Assembly (NCBI RefSeq): GCF_900105175.1
Contig: NZ_LT629771.1
Span: 4,482,501 to 4,546,500 of the forward strand
Direction of reading: 5' to 3'
From: Jiangella sp. DSM 45060
GTDB lineage: Bacteria > Actinomycetota > Actinomycetes > Jiangellales > Jiangellaceae
Length of the DNA stretch: 64,000 bases
This document shows, piece by piece, positions 1-8,696 of this stretch (position 1 is its first letter; each line of letters opens with the position of its first letter). Both the position numbers and the translations under genes were made by a program. Below the pieces are notes generated by a model. The model was not told where the DNA came from, made no database searches, and was given only the letters and a program-made list of their open reading frames with translations.

Positions 1-74
1 GGCAGAACCGCGTCACCGGGTACGCCGTCACGCTCGTGACGGACCAGTACCCGCCGTTCCGGCTGGCGCCCTGA
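1..74 (+). CDS. C-terminal end of a DUF4389-like membrane protein (partial)
   Basis: An open frame enters from the left edge (first full codon at base 3) and stops with TGA at 72-74. The visible 23 residues end in [13 protein letters not shown] tail with TD-x-YPPF-x-L close to the terminus is what I associate with actinobacterial DUF4389 proteins, which are small membrane proteins of unknown function. Only the tail is visible, so the family call is tentative. The next gene starts 53 bases downstream behind its own promoter-like region. Confidence 0.45.
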   Translation, partial: QNRVTGYAVTLVTDQYPPFRLAP

Positions 75-87
75 CCGGCGCCGGCGC

Positions 88-121
88 TTCTCAGGCTGCT
101 CTTAACCTCGCATCGCACACT
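88..121 (+). promoter_or_regulatory. Response-regulator promoter with putative direct-repeat binding site
   Basis: The 17-mer TTCTCAGGCTGCTCTTA at 88-104 holds two half-sites, TCTCAG and CTCTTA, 10 bp apart. A near copy (15/17 identical) lies at 2183-2199, just upstream of the lipoprotein/exporter operon. OmpR/PhoB regulators bind direct repeats about one helical turn apart, so these are candidate sites for the regulator encoded at 128. A weak -10 (CACACT, 116-121) ends six bases before the GTG, which would give a leaderless or nearly leaderless mRNA. Confidence 0.5.
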
Positions 122-127
122 GGGACC

Positions 128-808
128 GTGCGGGTCCTTGTCGTCGACGACGAGCCGGTGCTCCGGGAGTCCCTGGCGCGGTCGCTGCGCTTCGAGGGCT
201 ACGCCGTCACGACCGCGGCCGACGGGGTCGAGGCGCTGCACCGGTTACCCGACGTGCGCCCGGACGTGCTCGTGGTGGACGTGATGATGCCGCACCTCGA
301 CGGCATCGAGGTGTGCCGCCGGCTGCGCCGCGACGGCGACCGCACCCCCGTCCTGATGCTCACCGCCCGCGACGCCGTGCGCGACCGCGTGCTCGGCCTG
401 GACGCCGGCGCCGACGACTACCTGGTGAAGCCGTTCGCCCACGAGGAGCTGCTGGCGCGGCTGCGAGCGATGCTGCGGCGCACGGGATCGACGGCGGACG
501 AGGCGCCGCTGGCGGTCGGCGACCTGCGGCTGGACCCGCAGACGTGGCAGGTGCGGCGGGCGGACCGGGACATTTCGCTGACGCGGACGGAGTTCGGCCT
601 GCTGGAGCTGCTCATGCGGCACCCCCGCCAGGTGCTAACGCGCGCCCAGCTGTACGAGGGCGTCTGGGGCTGCGACCTGGACGGGTCGACGAACTCACTG
701 GACGTCTACATCGGCTACCTGCGCAGGAAGCTGGAGTCCGGCGGCGAGGCGCGGATGCTGCACACCGTCCGCGGCGTCGGCTACACCCTGCGCGCGGTGG
801 GGCCGTGA
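128..808 (+). CDS. OmpR/PhoB-family response regulator (MprA-like)
   Basis: Cytoplasmic DNA-binding response regulator, 226 residues, normal length for the family. The N-terminal receiver domain (about 1-115) has the acidic pair VVDDE near residue 7, phospho-acceptor Asp51 in VVDVMMP, the TA switch at 79-80 and Lys101 in YLVKPF. A winged-helix domain follows (about 130-222), ending in the typical HTVRGVGY motif. The GTG start sits right after a promoter-like region. The stop overlaps the kinase start by four bases (GTGA), so the pair is translationally coupled. The near-duplicate sites at 88-104 and 2183-2199 suggest it controls itself and the downstream exporter operon. The pair resembles actinobacterial MprAB, but the signal is unknown. 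Confidence 0.93.
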   Translation: MRVLVVDDEPVLRESLARSLRFEGYAVTTAADGVEALHRLPDVRPDVLVVDVMMPHLDGIEVCRRLRRDGDRTPVLMLTARDAVRDRVLGLDAGADDYLVKPFAHEELLARLRAMLRRTGSTADEAPLAVGDLRLDPQTWQVRRADRDISLTRTEFGLLELLMRHPRQVLTRAQLYEGVWGCDLDGSTNSLDVYIGYLRRKLESGGEARMLHTVRGVGYTLRAVGP

Positions 809-2211
809 CGCTGCGCGCGCGGCTGGCGCTGCTGACGTCGGCCGCGGTGGCGCTGGCGGTGGTCGCGGCCTCGGTCGCGGCCTGGCTGCTGATCCGGGCC
901 AGCCTGTTGGACGAGATCGACCAGCGGCTGCTGTCGCGCATCCCCGACGTCGAGGAGATGGCGCGGACGGCCGCCGAGCTGCCGCAGGGCTCCCGGCACC
1001 GAATCTCACTGGTGATGGGGAATGAACCACTCGGGCTGCAGACCATCACCCCGGACGGCGCCGTCGAGCCCGGGCTGCCGCCGGGCAACGACCCGGGCGC
1101 GCTGGTCCTGGACGACGAGGAACAGCGCATGCTGGCCGGCGAGATCGAGAGCCCGTTGCTGCGCAGCGAGACCATCGACGGCGAGGACGTCCGGGTGATG
1201 ACGGCGTCGCTGGACGCCGGCGGCGCGTTGCGGCTGGTGCAGCCGTTGGCGAACGTGCACGACACGCTGACCAGGATCGCCTGGCTGCTGGCCGGCATCA
1301 CCGGCGTCGGCGTGGCCGCGGCCGCCGCGCTGGGCTGGACGACGGCCCGCACCGGGCTGCGTCCGATCGACCGGCTGGTCGACGCCGCGGAGCAGGTCGC
1401 GACGACGAAGGACCTCGCGCACCGCATCGACCCGCCGGGCAACCACCGCGACGAGGTCGCGCGGCTGGCCGGCTCGGTGAACGCGATGCTGGCCGCGCTG
1501 GACGACGCCCGGACGCAGCAGCGGCAGCTGGTGGAGGACGCCGGCCACGAGCTGCGCACCCCGCTGACGACGCTGCGCAACGACCTCGGCGTGCTGTTGC
1601 GCAGCGAGCAGCACCCGGACCGCCGCCTGGCGCCGTCCGACCGGGCCGGACTGCTGCGCGATCTGGAGGCGGAGGCGGCCGCGCTGTCCGACATGGTCGG
1701 CGAGATCGTGGAGCTGGCCCGCGGCGGCGCCGAGCCGGAGCCGCTGCTGGAGACCGACCTGCGCGCACTGGTCGACCGGGCCGCCGCCCGCACCCGGCGG
1801 ATCGACCCGGCCGTCACGGTCACCGTCGCCGGCCGCCCGTTCGAGGCGGTCGTGCACCCGGTGTTGCTGGAGCGCGCGGTCGCGAACCTGATCCGCAACG
1901 CCGTCCAGGTCAGCCCGCCGGGCGGCGCCGTCGAGGTGCTGCTGGACGAGACCGCCGACGGCGCGCGGGTGCGGGTGCTGGACCGCGGACCGGGCATCTC
2001 CGACGGCGACCTGCCGCGGATCTTCGACCGCTTCTACCGCGGCCAGGCCGCCCGCGAACGGCACGGCTCCGGGCTGGGGCTGGCCATCGTCGCGCAGGCG
2101 GCGGAGCTGCACGGCGGCTCCGTGACGGCCGGACGGCGCAAGGGCGGCGGCGCCGCGTTCAGCCTGGTGCTGCCGCAGCCGATTCTCAGCCCGCTCTTAG
2201 ACCGGCCCTAA
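805..2211 (+). CDS. Sensor histidine kinase (MprB-like)
   Basis: Membrane sensor kinase of 468 residues, partner of the regulator at 128. Two membrane segments (about 8-30 and 157-178) flank an extracytoplasmic region of about 125 residues. After them come a HAMP linker (starting [12 protein letters not shown]), the dimerisation/phosphorylation helix with His248 in [10 protein letters not shown], and a HATPase domain with N box (ANLIRNAVQ), G1 (DRGPGIS) and G2 (GSGLGLAI). The start is the GTG at 805, overlapping the regulator stop. Its 3' end carries the second copy of the regulator-type direct repeat, which probably serves the lipoprotein gene that begins 66 bases after the stop. Confidence 0.93.
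   Translation: MTLRARLALLTSAAVALAVVAASVAAWLLIRASLLDEIDQRLLSRIPDVEEMARTAAELPQGSRHRISLVMGNEPLGLQTITPDGAVEPGLPPGNDPGALVLDDEEQRMLAGEIESPLLRSETIDGEDVRVMTASLDAGGALRLVQPLANVHDTLTRIAWLLAGITGVGVAAAAALGWTTARTGLRPIDRLVDAAEQVATTKDLAHRIDPPGNHRDEVARLAGSVNAMLAALDDARTQQRQLVEDAGHELRTPLTTLRNDLGVLLRSEQHPDRRLAPSDRAGLLRDLEAEAAALSDMVGEIVELARGGAEPEPLLETDLRALVDRAAARTRRIDPAVTVTVAGRPFEAVVHPVLLERAVANLIRNAVQVSPPGGAVEVLLDETADGARVRVLDRGPGISDGDLPRIFDRFYRGQAARERHGSGLGLAIVAQAAELHGGSVTAGRRKGGGAAFSLVLPQPILSPLLDRP
2183..2199 (+). promoter_or_regulatory. Second putative response-regulator site, upstream of the exporter operon
   Basis: TTCTCAGCCCGCTCTTA repeats the 17-mer at 88-104 with two changes. It lies inside the last codons of the kinase gene, about 80 bases before the lipoprotein ATG at 2278. 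A further CTTAG/CTAAG inverted pair follows at about 2196-2211. Conservation of a regulatory-looking sequence inside coding DNA suggests that the two-component system drives the lipoprotein-adaptor-ATPase-permease operon. Confidence 0.5.
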
Positions 2212-2277
2212 GGACGTCTCATGCCGCGCCGGGAGCGTGGGTGTCGCACAGACAACCACGACGTCCCGGAGGACATC

Positions 2278-2832
2278 ATGACCCGATCCACCCGGCGCGG
2301 TTCCCGCCTGCTGCCGGTCGTCGCCCTGGTGCTGACCGTCGCGCTGACGGCGTGCGGTTCCGACGACGGCGGCGACGACGACGTGAGCGCGGCCGGCACC
2401 GGTGGCGGCGGCAGCACGTCGGACGGCGGAGGCGGCAGCGGCGGCGTGACCGACCCGGAGCAGGCCGAGCTGGACTTCTACGCGTGCATGCGCGAGAACG
2501 GCGTCGACATGCCCGACCCGGACCCGGGCCAGCCCGGCGTCCAGCTGCAGCTGCCACCGGGCTCCGAGGCGGCCATGGAGGAGTGCCGGTCGCTGCTGCC
2601 CAACGGCGGCGAGATGCAGGAGACCAGCCCCGACGACCTGGAGTCGCTGCGCGCCTTCACCGAGTGCATGCGCGAGAACGGCGTCGACATGCCCGACCCC
2701 GCCGCCGACGGCAGGCTGACCATGCCCGCGGGCGTCGACCCGCAGAGCGCGGAGTTCCAGGCCGCCATGACGACCTGCCAGCCCGAGCTCGACGGCGCGC
2801 CGATCCGGATCGGCCCGGGCGGCGGCCGGTGA
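2278..2832 (+). CDS. Exported lipoprotein with duplicated CMRENGVDMPDP motif
   Basis: A 184-residue lipoprotein. Residues 1-25 form a basic, hydrophobic signal ending in a lipobox (VALTAC, Cys26), followed by a Gly/Ser/Asp-rich linker. The mature part has two copies of CMRENGVDMPDP, 60 residues apart, and each copy has a partner cysteine about 30 residues on (EECRSLLP; TTCQPEL). The two copies are identical at DNA level over 36 bases (2484-2519 and 2664-2699). The ATG at 2278 has a GGAGG box; an upstream in-frame ATG at 2221 has none. The gene heads an operon with a membrane-fusion adaptor, ABC ATPase and permease, so it probably works outside the membrane with that exporter. The biochemical role is unknown. 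Confidence 0.8.
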   Translation: MTRSTRRGSRLLPVVALVLTVALTACGSDDGGDDDVSAAGTGGGGSTSDGGGGSGGVTDPEQAELDFYACMRENGVDMPDPDPGQPGVQLQLPPGSEAAMEECRSLLPNGGEMQETSPDDLESLRAFTECMRENGVDMPDPAADGRLTMPAGVDPQSAEFQAAMTTCQPELDGAPIRIGPGGGR

Positions 2833-3965
2833 CCGCGACCCTCGACCACCAGGACGACCTCGACGCCGAGCTGGACCGGCCTCGACGGGGCAGGGCGAAG
2901 CTGGTCTGGCTGACGCTCGGCGTCGTCGCCGCGGCCGGGGCCGGCGGTGCGTATTGGTACCTGCCGCGCGACGACGGCGGCGAGGCGGTGGACGCGGCCA
3001 CCGGACCGGCCGCGACCGCCGAGGTGGTGCGCGACACCATCGCCGCCACCGAGACGTGGTCCGGCACGCTCGGCCACGGCGACGCGCTCGGCGTCCCGGC
3101 CGCCCAGGGCACGCTCACGCGGGTCGCGGCCACCGACACCGAGGTCACCCGCGGCACCGAGCTGTTCCGTCTGGACGAACAGCCGGTGACGGCGTTGCTC
3201 GGGACGATCCCGATGTACCGCGACCTGGGGATCGGCGACGAGGGGATCGACGTGGAGCAACTGGAGGCGAACCTGGAGGCCCTCGGGTACGACGGGTTCA
3301 CGGCCGACGACGAGTACACCGGCAACACCGCCGAGGCGGTCGAGGAGTGGCAGGAGGACGTCGGCGCCCCCGAAACAGGGACAGTGGCCCGGTCCGACGT
3401 CGTGTTCCTGCCCGAGGGCGGCCGCGTCGGGACGGTGTACGGCGACCTCGGCGCCCCGGTCACCCCGGGGTCACCGGTCCTCGACGTCACCGGCACCGAC
3501 CAGGTCGCGACGCTCGAGGTGGACGTCGCCGACCGTGACCTGCTCGCCGTCGGCACCGCCGTCACCGTCGTCCTGCCTGGCGGCGCCGAGACCGCCGGGA
3601 CCGTGACCGCGGCGACGGTGGTGGAGGCGCCCCCGGCGGCCGGCGCGCCGGGCGAGGAGGAGGCGGCGAGCGCCGAGGACGCCGTCGTCGAGGTCGAGGT
3701 GGCGCTGGCCGAGCCGGTGGACGCCGCGCTGGTCGGCTCGCCGGTCGACGTGGTGCGGCCGGTGGACGAGCGGCCGGACGTGCTGGTGGTGCCGGTGACG
3801 GCGTTGCTGGCGGTCGCGGGCGGCGGGTACGGCCTGGAGGTGATCGCGGCCGACGGCACGACGTCGGTCGTCCCGGTCGAGCTGGGGCTGTTCGCCGACG
3901 GCCGGGTCGAGGTCGTCGGCGACGGCATCGCGGAGGGCGACGTCGTGGGGGTGGCCGGGCGATGA
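2829..3965 (+). CDS. Membrane-fusion adaptor with peptidoglycan-binding-like domain (MacA/HlyD type)
   Basis: A 378-residue adaptor for a MacB-type ABC exporter. One N-terminal membrane helix (about 24-44, after a charged cytoplasmic stretch) is followed by a barrel-like region. A PG_binding_1-like insert follows (about 140-190, with LEANLEALGYDGF and a later EEWQ). The C-terminal part has HlyD-type hallmark stretches (ALVGSPVDVV, LVVPVTALLA). Gram-positive relatives use this layout to bridge the permease and the cell wall. It starts at a GTG overlapping the lipoprotein stop (GTGA) and ends in ATGA, overlapping the ATPase gene. Substrate unknown. Confidence 0.85.
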   Translation: MTATLDHQDDLDAELDRPRRGRAKLVWLTLGVVAAAGAGGAYWYLPRDDGGEAVDAATGPAATAEVVRDTIAATETWSGTLGHGDALGVPAAQGTLTRVAATDTEVTRGTELFRLDEQPVTALLGTIPMYRDLGIGDEGIDVEQLEANLEALGYDGFTADDEYTGNTAEAVEEWQEDVGAPETGTVARSDVVFLPEGGRVGTVYGDLGAPVTPGSPVLDVTGTDQVATLEVDVADRDLLAVGTAVTVVLPGGAETAGTVTAATVVEAPPAAGAPGEEEAASAEDAVVEVEVALAEPVDAALVGSPVDVVRPVDERPDVLVVPVTALLAVAGGGYGLEVIAADGTTSVVPVELGLFADGRVEVVGDGIAEGDVVGVAGR

Positions 3966-4669
3966 CCGTCACAACCGCGGAGCCGGTGATCCGGCTGCGC
4001 GACGTCCACCGCCGCTACCCCGGCCGGCCGCCGGTGCGGGCGCTCGACGGCGTCAGCCTGAGCGTCGCGCCCGGCGAGCTGGTCGCGATCGTCGGGCCGT
4101 CCGGGTCGGGGAAGTCCACGCTGCTGAACATCCTCGGCACGCTGGACCGGGCCGACGCCGGCGAGGTGCGCATCGACGGGCGCGACGTCGGCACGCTGTC
4201 CGACAAGCAGCTGTCGGCGCTGCGGGCGCACTCGATCGGGTTCGTGTTCCAGCAGTTCTTCCTCTCCCCCGGCGTCAGCGCGCTGGACAACGTCGCCGAC
4301 GGGCTGCTGTACACGGGGGTGTCGCTGCGCGAGCGGCGCCGCCGGGCGGCCCGCACGCTGTCCCGCGTCGGGCTGGCCGACCGGCTGCGGCACCGCGGGA
4401 ACGAGTTGTCCGGCGGGCAGCGGCAGCGGGTCGCGGTGGCCCGGGCGCTGGTCGGGCGGCCGTCGTTCCTGCTGGCCGACGAGCCGACCGGCGCGCTGGA
4501 CTCCGCGTCCGGCGCGGCGGTGCTCAAGCTGCTGCACGAGCTGCACGACGGCGGCACGACCGTCATCGTCATCACCCACGACCACGGGGTGGCGGCCGAG
4601 CTCCCGCGTCAGGTGCACATCCTGGACGGGCGGATCGAGTCCGACGAGTCCGTCGCGGTGGCGACGTGA
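3962..4669 (+). CDS. ABC transporter ATP-binding protein (MacB/LolD type)
   Basis: Cytoplasmic ATPase of 235 residues, full length for the LolD/MacB ATPase group. It has Walker A GPSGSGKST, a Q-loop region FVFQQFFLSPG, signature LSGGQRQRVAVARAL, Walker B FLLADEPTGALDS and H-loop VITHDHG. It starts ATG in an ATGA overlap with the adaptor and overlaps the permease by four bases. With the adaptor and the FtsX-fold permease it forms a probable efflux or cell-envelope stress exporter downstream of the two-component system. Confidence 0.94.
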   Translation: MTVTTAEPVIRLRDVHRRYPGRPPVRALDGVSLSVAPGELVAIVGPSGSGKSTLLNILGTLDRADAGEVRIDGRDVGTLSDKQLSALRAHSIGFVFQQFFLSPGVSALDNVADGLLYTGVSLRERRRRAARTLSRVGLADRLRHRGNELSGGQRQRVAVARALVGRPSFLLADEPTGALDSASGAAVLKLLHELHDGGTTVIVITHDHGVAAELPRQVHILDGRIESDESVAVAT

Positions 4670-5859
4670 GCGCGGCACGGTCGCGGCTGCGCCCGCGCGA
4701 CACCGTCCGGGTGGCGTTCTCCGGGCTGCGGGCGCGGCCGCTGCGTGCGGTGCTGTCGGCGCTGGGCATCGCGGTCGGCATCGCGGCGATGGTCGCCGTC
4801 GTCGGGATCTCCGCGTCCAGCCGCGAGCAGGTGAACCAGCAGCTCGACGCGCTCGGCACCAACCTGCTGACGGTCGCGCCGAGCCAGTCGTTCGTCAGCG
4901 AGGCGGAGCTGCCGCGCGAGGCCGTCGACATGGTCGGCCGGCTCGACGACGTCGACTCGGTGAGCGCGGCCGGGATCGTCCCGGACACCGCGGTGTACCG
5001 CAACGACGAGATCGACCCGAACCAGACCAACGCGATCGCCGTCAGCGCGGCCCGGACCGACCTGCTGGACACCGTCAGCGCGACGGTGGCCTCCGGCCGC
5101 TGGCTGGACGACGTGCTCAGCGCGTTCCCGGTGGTGGTGCTGGGCGCCGACACGGCGGAGCTGCTCGGGATCTCGCGCACCGACGGCGACGTGCAGGTGT
5201 GGCTGGGCGGCGAGTGGTTCACCGTCGCGGGCGTGCTCGACCCGGTGCCGCTGGCGCCGGAGCTGGACACGTCGGCGCTGATCGGCTGGCCGGTCGCGGA
5301 GTCGCTGCTCGGCTTCGACGGCGCGCCGACGACGGTGTACCAGCGGGTGGCCGAGGGATCGGTCGACGAGGTGCGGGCGCTGCTGCCGGCCACCGTCGAC
5401 CCCGCGGCGCCGGAGGAGGTCGCCGTCAGCCGGCCGTCCGACGCGCTGGCCGCACAGGCCGCGACCGACGAGACGCTGACAACGCTGCTGCTGGCGCTGG
5501 GCGGGGTCGCGCTGCTGGTCGGCGGCATCGGGGTGGCGAACACGATGGTCATCGCGGTGCTGGAACGGCGCTCGGAGGTCGGGCTGCGGCGGGCGCTGGG
5601 CGCCACCCGGGCGCACATCCGGCGGCAGTTCCTCGGCGAGTCGGTGCTGCTGGCGGCGCTCGGCGGCGGTGGCGGCGCGCTGCTCGGCGGCGCGGCGACG
5701 GCGGCGTTCGCGTCGAGCCGGGAGTGGCCGTTCGCGCTGCCGGTGTGGGTGCTCGCGGGCGCGGCCGGCGCGACCATCGTCGTCGGGGCGCTGGCCGGGG
5801 CCTACCCGGCGGCGCGCGCGGCCCGGATGCCACCGACGGCGGCGCTGTCGTCGGTGTGA
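4666..5859 (+). CDS. ABC transporter permease (MacB/FtsX family)
   Basis: A 397-residue permease. An N-terminal membrane helix follows the phrase FSGLRARPLRAVLSALGIAVG, which is typical of the MacB N-terminus. A large extracytoplasmic domain (about 50-260) is followed by three C-terminal helices, with the FtsX-family signature around RSEVGLRRALGATRAHIRRQF. It starts GTG, overlapping the ATPase stop, and is the last gene of the exporter operon. Two GC-rich hairpins follow immediately. Confidence 0.93.
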   Translation: MSAARSRLRPRDTVRVAFSGLRARPLRAVLSALGIAVGIAAMVAVVGISASSREQVNQQLDALGTNLLTVAPSQSFVSEAELPREAVDMVGRLDDVDSVSAAGIVPDTAVYRNDEIDPNQTNAIAVSAARTDLLDTVSATVASGRWLDDVLSAFPVVVLGADTAELLGISRTDGDVQVWLGGEWFTVAGVLDPVPLAPELDTSALIGWPVAESLLGFDGAPTTVYQRVAEGSVDEVRALLPATVDPAAPEEVAVSRPSDALAAQAATDETLTTLLLALGGVALLVGGIGVANTMVIAVLERRSEVGLRRALGATRAHIRRQFLGESVLLAALGGGGGALLGGAATAAFASSREWPFALPVWVLAGAAGATIVVGALAGAYPAARAARMPPTAALSSV

Positions 5860-5871
5860 GCCCGGGGTGAT

Positions 5872-5913
5872 TGCCCGCCCGGCTGGGAGGGCTTCCCACC
5901 CTACGGGCGGGCA
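5872..5913 (+). terminator. Hairpin terminator after the exporter operon
   Basis: A perfect 10-bp outer stem, TGCCCGCCCG (5872-5881) with CGGGCGGGCA (5904-5913), encloses a further GGGAGG/CCACCC pairing. There is no U tract, as is common in high-GC actinobacteria. It starts 13 bases after the permease stop. Confidence 0.65.
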
Positions 5914-5920
5914 CCGACAA

Positions 5921-5959
5921 CCCCGCCCGTTTGCCCGAATCGGTGGCGGCGGGCGGGGA
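5921..5959. terminator. Second GC hairpin before the surface-protein gene
   Basis: CCCCGCCCG (5921-5929) pairs with CGGGCGGGG (5950-5958) around a 20-base loop. It directly follows the first hairpin. It could be part of a double terminator or lie in the leader of the gene at 6015. Confidence 0.45.
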
Positions 5960-6014
5960 CCGTGGGTTGAATGACCGCGTTCACCTGCTGGAATGCGAAG
6001 GGACAAACGGGGAC

Positions 6015-7493
6015 ATGCGGCGCGGCCTGGGACGAGTGGCGGCGGTCGCCGCGACAGCGGGGGCGCTGATGCTGGCGACCGTCGGGACGGCGTACGCGGA
6101 GGCGTCGTACGGCGAGATCACGCTGACGGGCGGCGGCGGCGACTACTCGGGCACGGTGACGCTGCCGCCCGGCTTCCCGTCGACGACGTTCACCAGCGAC
6201 TCGCGGGCCGCGGCGTCGGTGCCCAGCGGGGCGTCCAACTGGATCTCCGCGGCCACGCCGTGGGGCGAGGAGTTCGGGTCCAGCCAGGGCCATCCGTACG
6301 TCAACCTGCGCCCGGCCGCCGACGCCGCGGGGTCGCCGTCCACCACCACCTACGTCTTCGACACGCCGACGCCGGCCGGCGGGTGGGGGTTCGCGCTCGG
6401 CGACATCGACTCCGACACCGCCGTCGTGACCGCCCTGGACGCCGCCGGCGATCCCGTCTCCGGCGCCGACCTCGGCTTCGAGGACGTCTTCAACTACTGC
6501 GACGCGTCGCCGCGGCCCAGCGGCGTGTGCTCGTCCGGCCCGCCCGCCGGCGAGCCCGGCTTCGACCTGCCGGTGTCGGCCGTCGACGCGTCGTCCGTGA
6601 CGCTGACCGGCAACGGTCCCGACACCGGCGGCGCGTCCGGCTGGTTCCGGCCGCGGGTCGCGCTGTCGTCGCTGACCGTCGAGTTCGCCTGGCAGACCGG
6701 CTTCCCCGTCTACCACACCTGGTTCGCGTCGCGGCTGCGGTCGGTCGCGGGCACGGTGACCCTGGACGGGTCGCAGCCGCAGGCCTGGGTGGAGCTGACG
6801 CTGACCGGCCCGTCCGGCGAGGTCGTCGCGACCACGTCGACCGCCGACGACGGCACGTACTCGTTCGACGGGATCGCGCCCGGCGACTACGAGGTGACGA
6901 TGACGGTCCCGGACGGGCTGGTCGCGGTCGGCCCGTCGACGCTGCCGGCCGACGTGGTCGACGAGGACGCGACCGGCGTCGACTTCGACCTCATGCCGGA
7001 CGAGTCCGAGGTGTTCGAGGTGCCGGGGACGGTCACCGACCCGGACGGCGAGCCGATCCCGGACGCCGAGGTCGTGCTCGAGGACGGCGACGGCGACGTG
7101 GTCGCCGAGACCACCACCGACGAGGACGGGCACTTCGTGCTGCCCGACGTGCCGGCCGGCGAGTACGAGCTGATCGTGACGCCGCCGGGCGGGTCGCCGA
7201 CGGAGGTCCCGGTGACGGTGCCGGTCGAGGAGCCGCTGCAGGTGACGGCCGACCCGACGCCGACGCCCACGCCGACGCCCACGCCGACGGAGGAGCCGAG
7301 CGAGACGCCGTCGCCCACGGACGAGCCCAGCGCGACGCCGTCACCGTCCGCGTCGCCCACCCCGTCGCCCACCGAGGAGCCGGGCGGGGAACTGCCCGAC
7401 ACCGGCGCCGGAACCGGGCCCGCCGCCGTCGCCGTCCTGCTCGTGGCCGCCGGCGCCGCCGCCTTCGCCGTCCGCCGCCGCGTCATGGGGTGA
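6015..7493 (+). CDS. LPXTG-anchored surface protein with Cna-B/SpaA-like repeats
   Basis: A 492-residue exported protein. It has a signal peptide (about 1-30, ending GTAYAEA), a large N-terminal domain of unknown fold (about 30-240), then two prealbumin-like repeats (about 255-315 and 340-400, each ending in a G-x-Y-x(4) strand). A Pro/Thr/Ser/Glu stalk follows, then the sortase motif LPDTG, a hydrophobic helix and the basic tail RRRVMG. The ATG at 6015 fits the signal peptide; longer in-frame versions lack one. No sortase gene is in the window, so a housekeeping sortase elsewhere is expected to anchor it. It may be an adhesin or wall-stalk protein; the ligand is unknown. Confidence 0.85.
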   Translation: MRRGLGRVAAVAATAGALMLATVGTAYAEASYGEITLTGGGGDYSGTVTLPPGFPSTTFTSDSRAAASVPSGASNWISAATPWGEEFGSSQGHPYVNLRPAADAAGSPSTTTYVFDTPTPAGGWGFALGDIDSDTAVVTALDAAGDPVSGADLGFEDVFNYCDASPRPSGVCSSGPPAGEPGFDLPVSAVDASSVTLTGNGPDTGGASGWFRPRVALSSLTVEFAWQTGFPVYHTWFASRLRSVAGTVTLDGSQPQAWVELTLTGPSGEVVATTSTADDGTYSFDGIAPGDYEVTMTVPDGLVAVGPSTLPADVVDEDATGVDFDLMPDESEVFEVPGTVTDPDGEPIPDAEVVLEDGDGDVVAETTTDEDGHFVLPDVPAGEYELIVTPPGGSPTEVPVTVPVEEPLQVTADPTPTPTPTPTPTEEPSETPSPTDEPSATPSPSASPTPSPTEEPGGELPDTGAGTGPAAVAVLLVAAGAAAFAVRRRVMG

Positions 7494-7514
7494 CCGACGG
7501 GGTATACCCGTCGC

Positions 7515-7949
7515 ATGGGGGATGACGCGCGGCCGGCGTTCGTGCTGCACGAGCACCGCCGGCCACGGCACCACTTCGACCTGCGCCTCGAGGAGGACGG
7601 CGTGCTGCGGTCGTGGGCGGTGCCGCGCGGCCTCCCCCGCGCGCCGGGCGAGAACCGGCTCGCCGTCGAGGTGCCCGACCACGACCTCGACCATCTCGGC
7701 TACGAGGACGAGGACAAGTCCGTCGCCGACACCGGCTGGTGGGAGGAGCACGACCGCACCGAGCGGCGGATGATCTTCACCCTGCACGGCCGCGACGACC
7801 CGGCCCGGTACGCGCTGATCCGCACCGGCGACGGGTGGCTGCTGCGCCGGACGCTCGAACAGCCGGAGGTGTCGAGAACCGTCCGGCGGCTCCGACCCAC
7901 TGCTGAGCCGCCGGACGGACCGGCGCCGAAACGAAGGAGCCAGCCATGA
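7515..7949 (+). CDS. LigD-type 3'-phosphoesterase domain protein (stand-alone)
   Basis: A 144-residue protein matching the DNA ligase D 3'-phosphoesterase domain. It opens with FVLHEHRRPRHHFDLRLE, which carries the conserved metal/phosphate-binding His and Arg residues, followed by LRSWAVPRGLP and later KSVADTGWWEEHD. In NHEJ such domains remove 3'-ribonucleosides or phosphates from DNA ends. No polymerase or ligase domain is attached, and no Ku gene is seen nearby. Stand-alone versions are common in actinobacteria. The stop overlaps the next gene (ATGA). Confidence 0.85.
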   Translation: MGDDARPAFVLHEHRRPRHHFDLRLEEDGVLRSWAVPRGLPRAPGENRLAVEVPDHDLDHLGYEDEDKSVADTGWWEEHDRTERRMIFTLHGRDDPARYALIRTGDGWLLRRTLEQPEVSRTVRRLRPTAEPPDGPAPKRRSQP

Positions 7950-8428
7950 GCCAGAAGATCATCCCGTTCCTGTGGTTCGAGGACACCGCCGAGGACGCCC
8001 TGAACCTGTACACGTCGATCTTCCCCGACGCGCGCATCACCGACCTGACCCGCTACGGCGCCGGCGGCCCGTTCCCGGCCGGCACCCTCCAGTCGGCGAC
8101 GTTCGAGCTGGCCGGCCAGCAGTTCATGGCGATCAACGGCGGGCCGCACGACCGGTTCAACGACGCGGTCTCGCTGTTCGTCGCGTGCGAGTCGCAGGAG
8201 GAGATCGACCGCTACTGGGACGCCCTGCTGGCCGGTGGCGGCACCGCCACCCAGTGCGGCTGGCTGAAGGACCGCTTCGGCGTCTCGTGGCAGATCACGC
8301 CGGTGCAACTGCTGCGCTACCTCAGCGACCCGGACCCGGAGAAGGCCGGGCGCACCGCCGCCGCGATGATGTCGATGGTCAAGCTCGACCTCCCCGCCCT
8401 GACGGCCGCCTACGAGGGCACGGCCTGA
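7946..8428 (+). CDS. PhnB-like VOC-fold protein
   Basis: A 160-residue protein of the PhnB/3-demethylubiquinone-methyltransferase-like subgroup of the VOC (glyoxalase/dioxygenase) fold. Signs are the opening KIIPFLWFEDTAEDALNLY, the motif FMAINGGP, and QCGWLKDRFGVSWQITP near the end. The name methyltransferase is historical; the activity of these proteins is generally unknown. The ATG overlaps the phosphoesterase stop and has AAGGAG upstream. It is convergent with the dehydrogenase gene at 8697. Confidence 0.85.
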   Translation: MSQKIIPFLWFEDTAEDALNLYTSIFPDARITDLTRYGAGGPFPAGTLQSATFELAGQQFMAINGGPHDRFNDAVSLFVACESQEEIDRYWDALLAGGGTATQCGWLKDRFGVSWQITPVQLLRYLSDPDPEKAGRTAAAMMSMVKLDLPALTAAYEGTA

Positions 8429-8474
8429 CGAACCGATTCGGGCTGGCGGGCGCCGACACCCGCGACGCCGGGGA

Positions 8475-8520
8475 TGGTTGGCGGTTCGTGGGTGCCAGAG
8501 CGCCGTCAAACCGCCAACCA
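8475..8520. terminator. Hairpin between convergent operons
   Basis: TGGTTGGCGGTT (8475-8486) and AACCGCCAACCA (8509-8520) form a perfect 12-bp stem with a 22-base loop, 46 bases after the VOC gene. It probably terminates transcription from the left. Confidence 0.6.
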
Positions 8521-8616
8521 CCGTTCAACCCGCCACGTCTGCACCGCATCCTTCAGGAGCCACTCCCTAGGTGTGACGTCCAGGCAGGTTGTGCGATCGG
8601 TTACGGCGTTGCGGTA

Positions 8617-8669
8617 GATGGGTGAAGGCCTCCCGGATGTGGAGTGGAGCTGTCGGCCTTCCACCCATC
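8617..8669. terminator. Second inverted repeat between convergent operons
   Basis: GATGGGTGAAGGCC (8617-8630) pairs with GGCCTTCCACCCATC (8655-8669) apart from one bulged base, around a 24-base loop. It lies 28 bases beyond the end of the minus-strand operon (8697), so it may be that operon's terminator. A degraded mobile repeat is the alternative. Confidence 0.45.
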
Positions 8670-8696
8670 ATCCGGTTTGGACAACCTTGCTGAACA

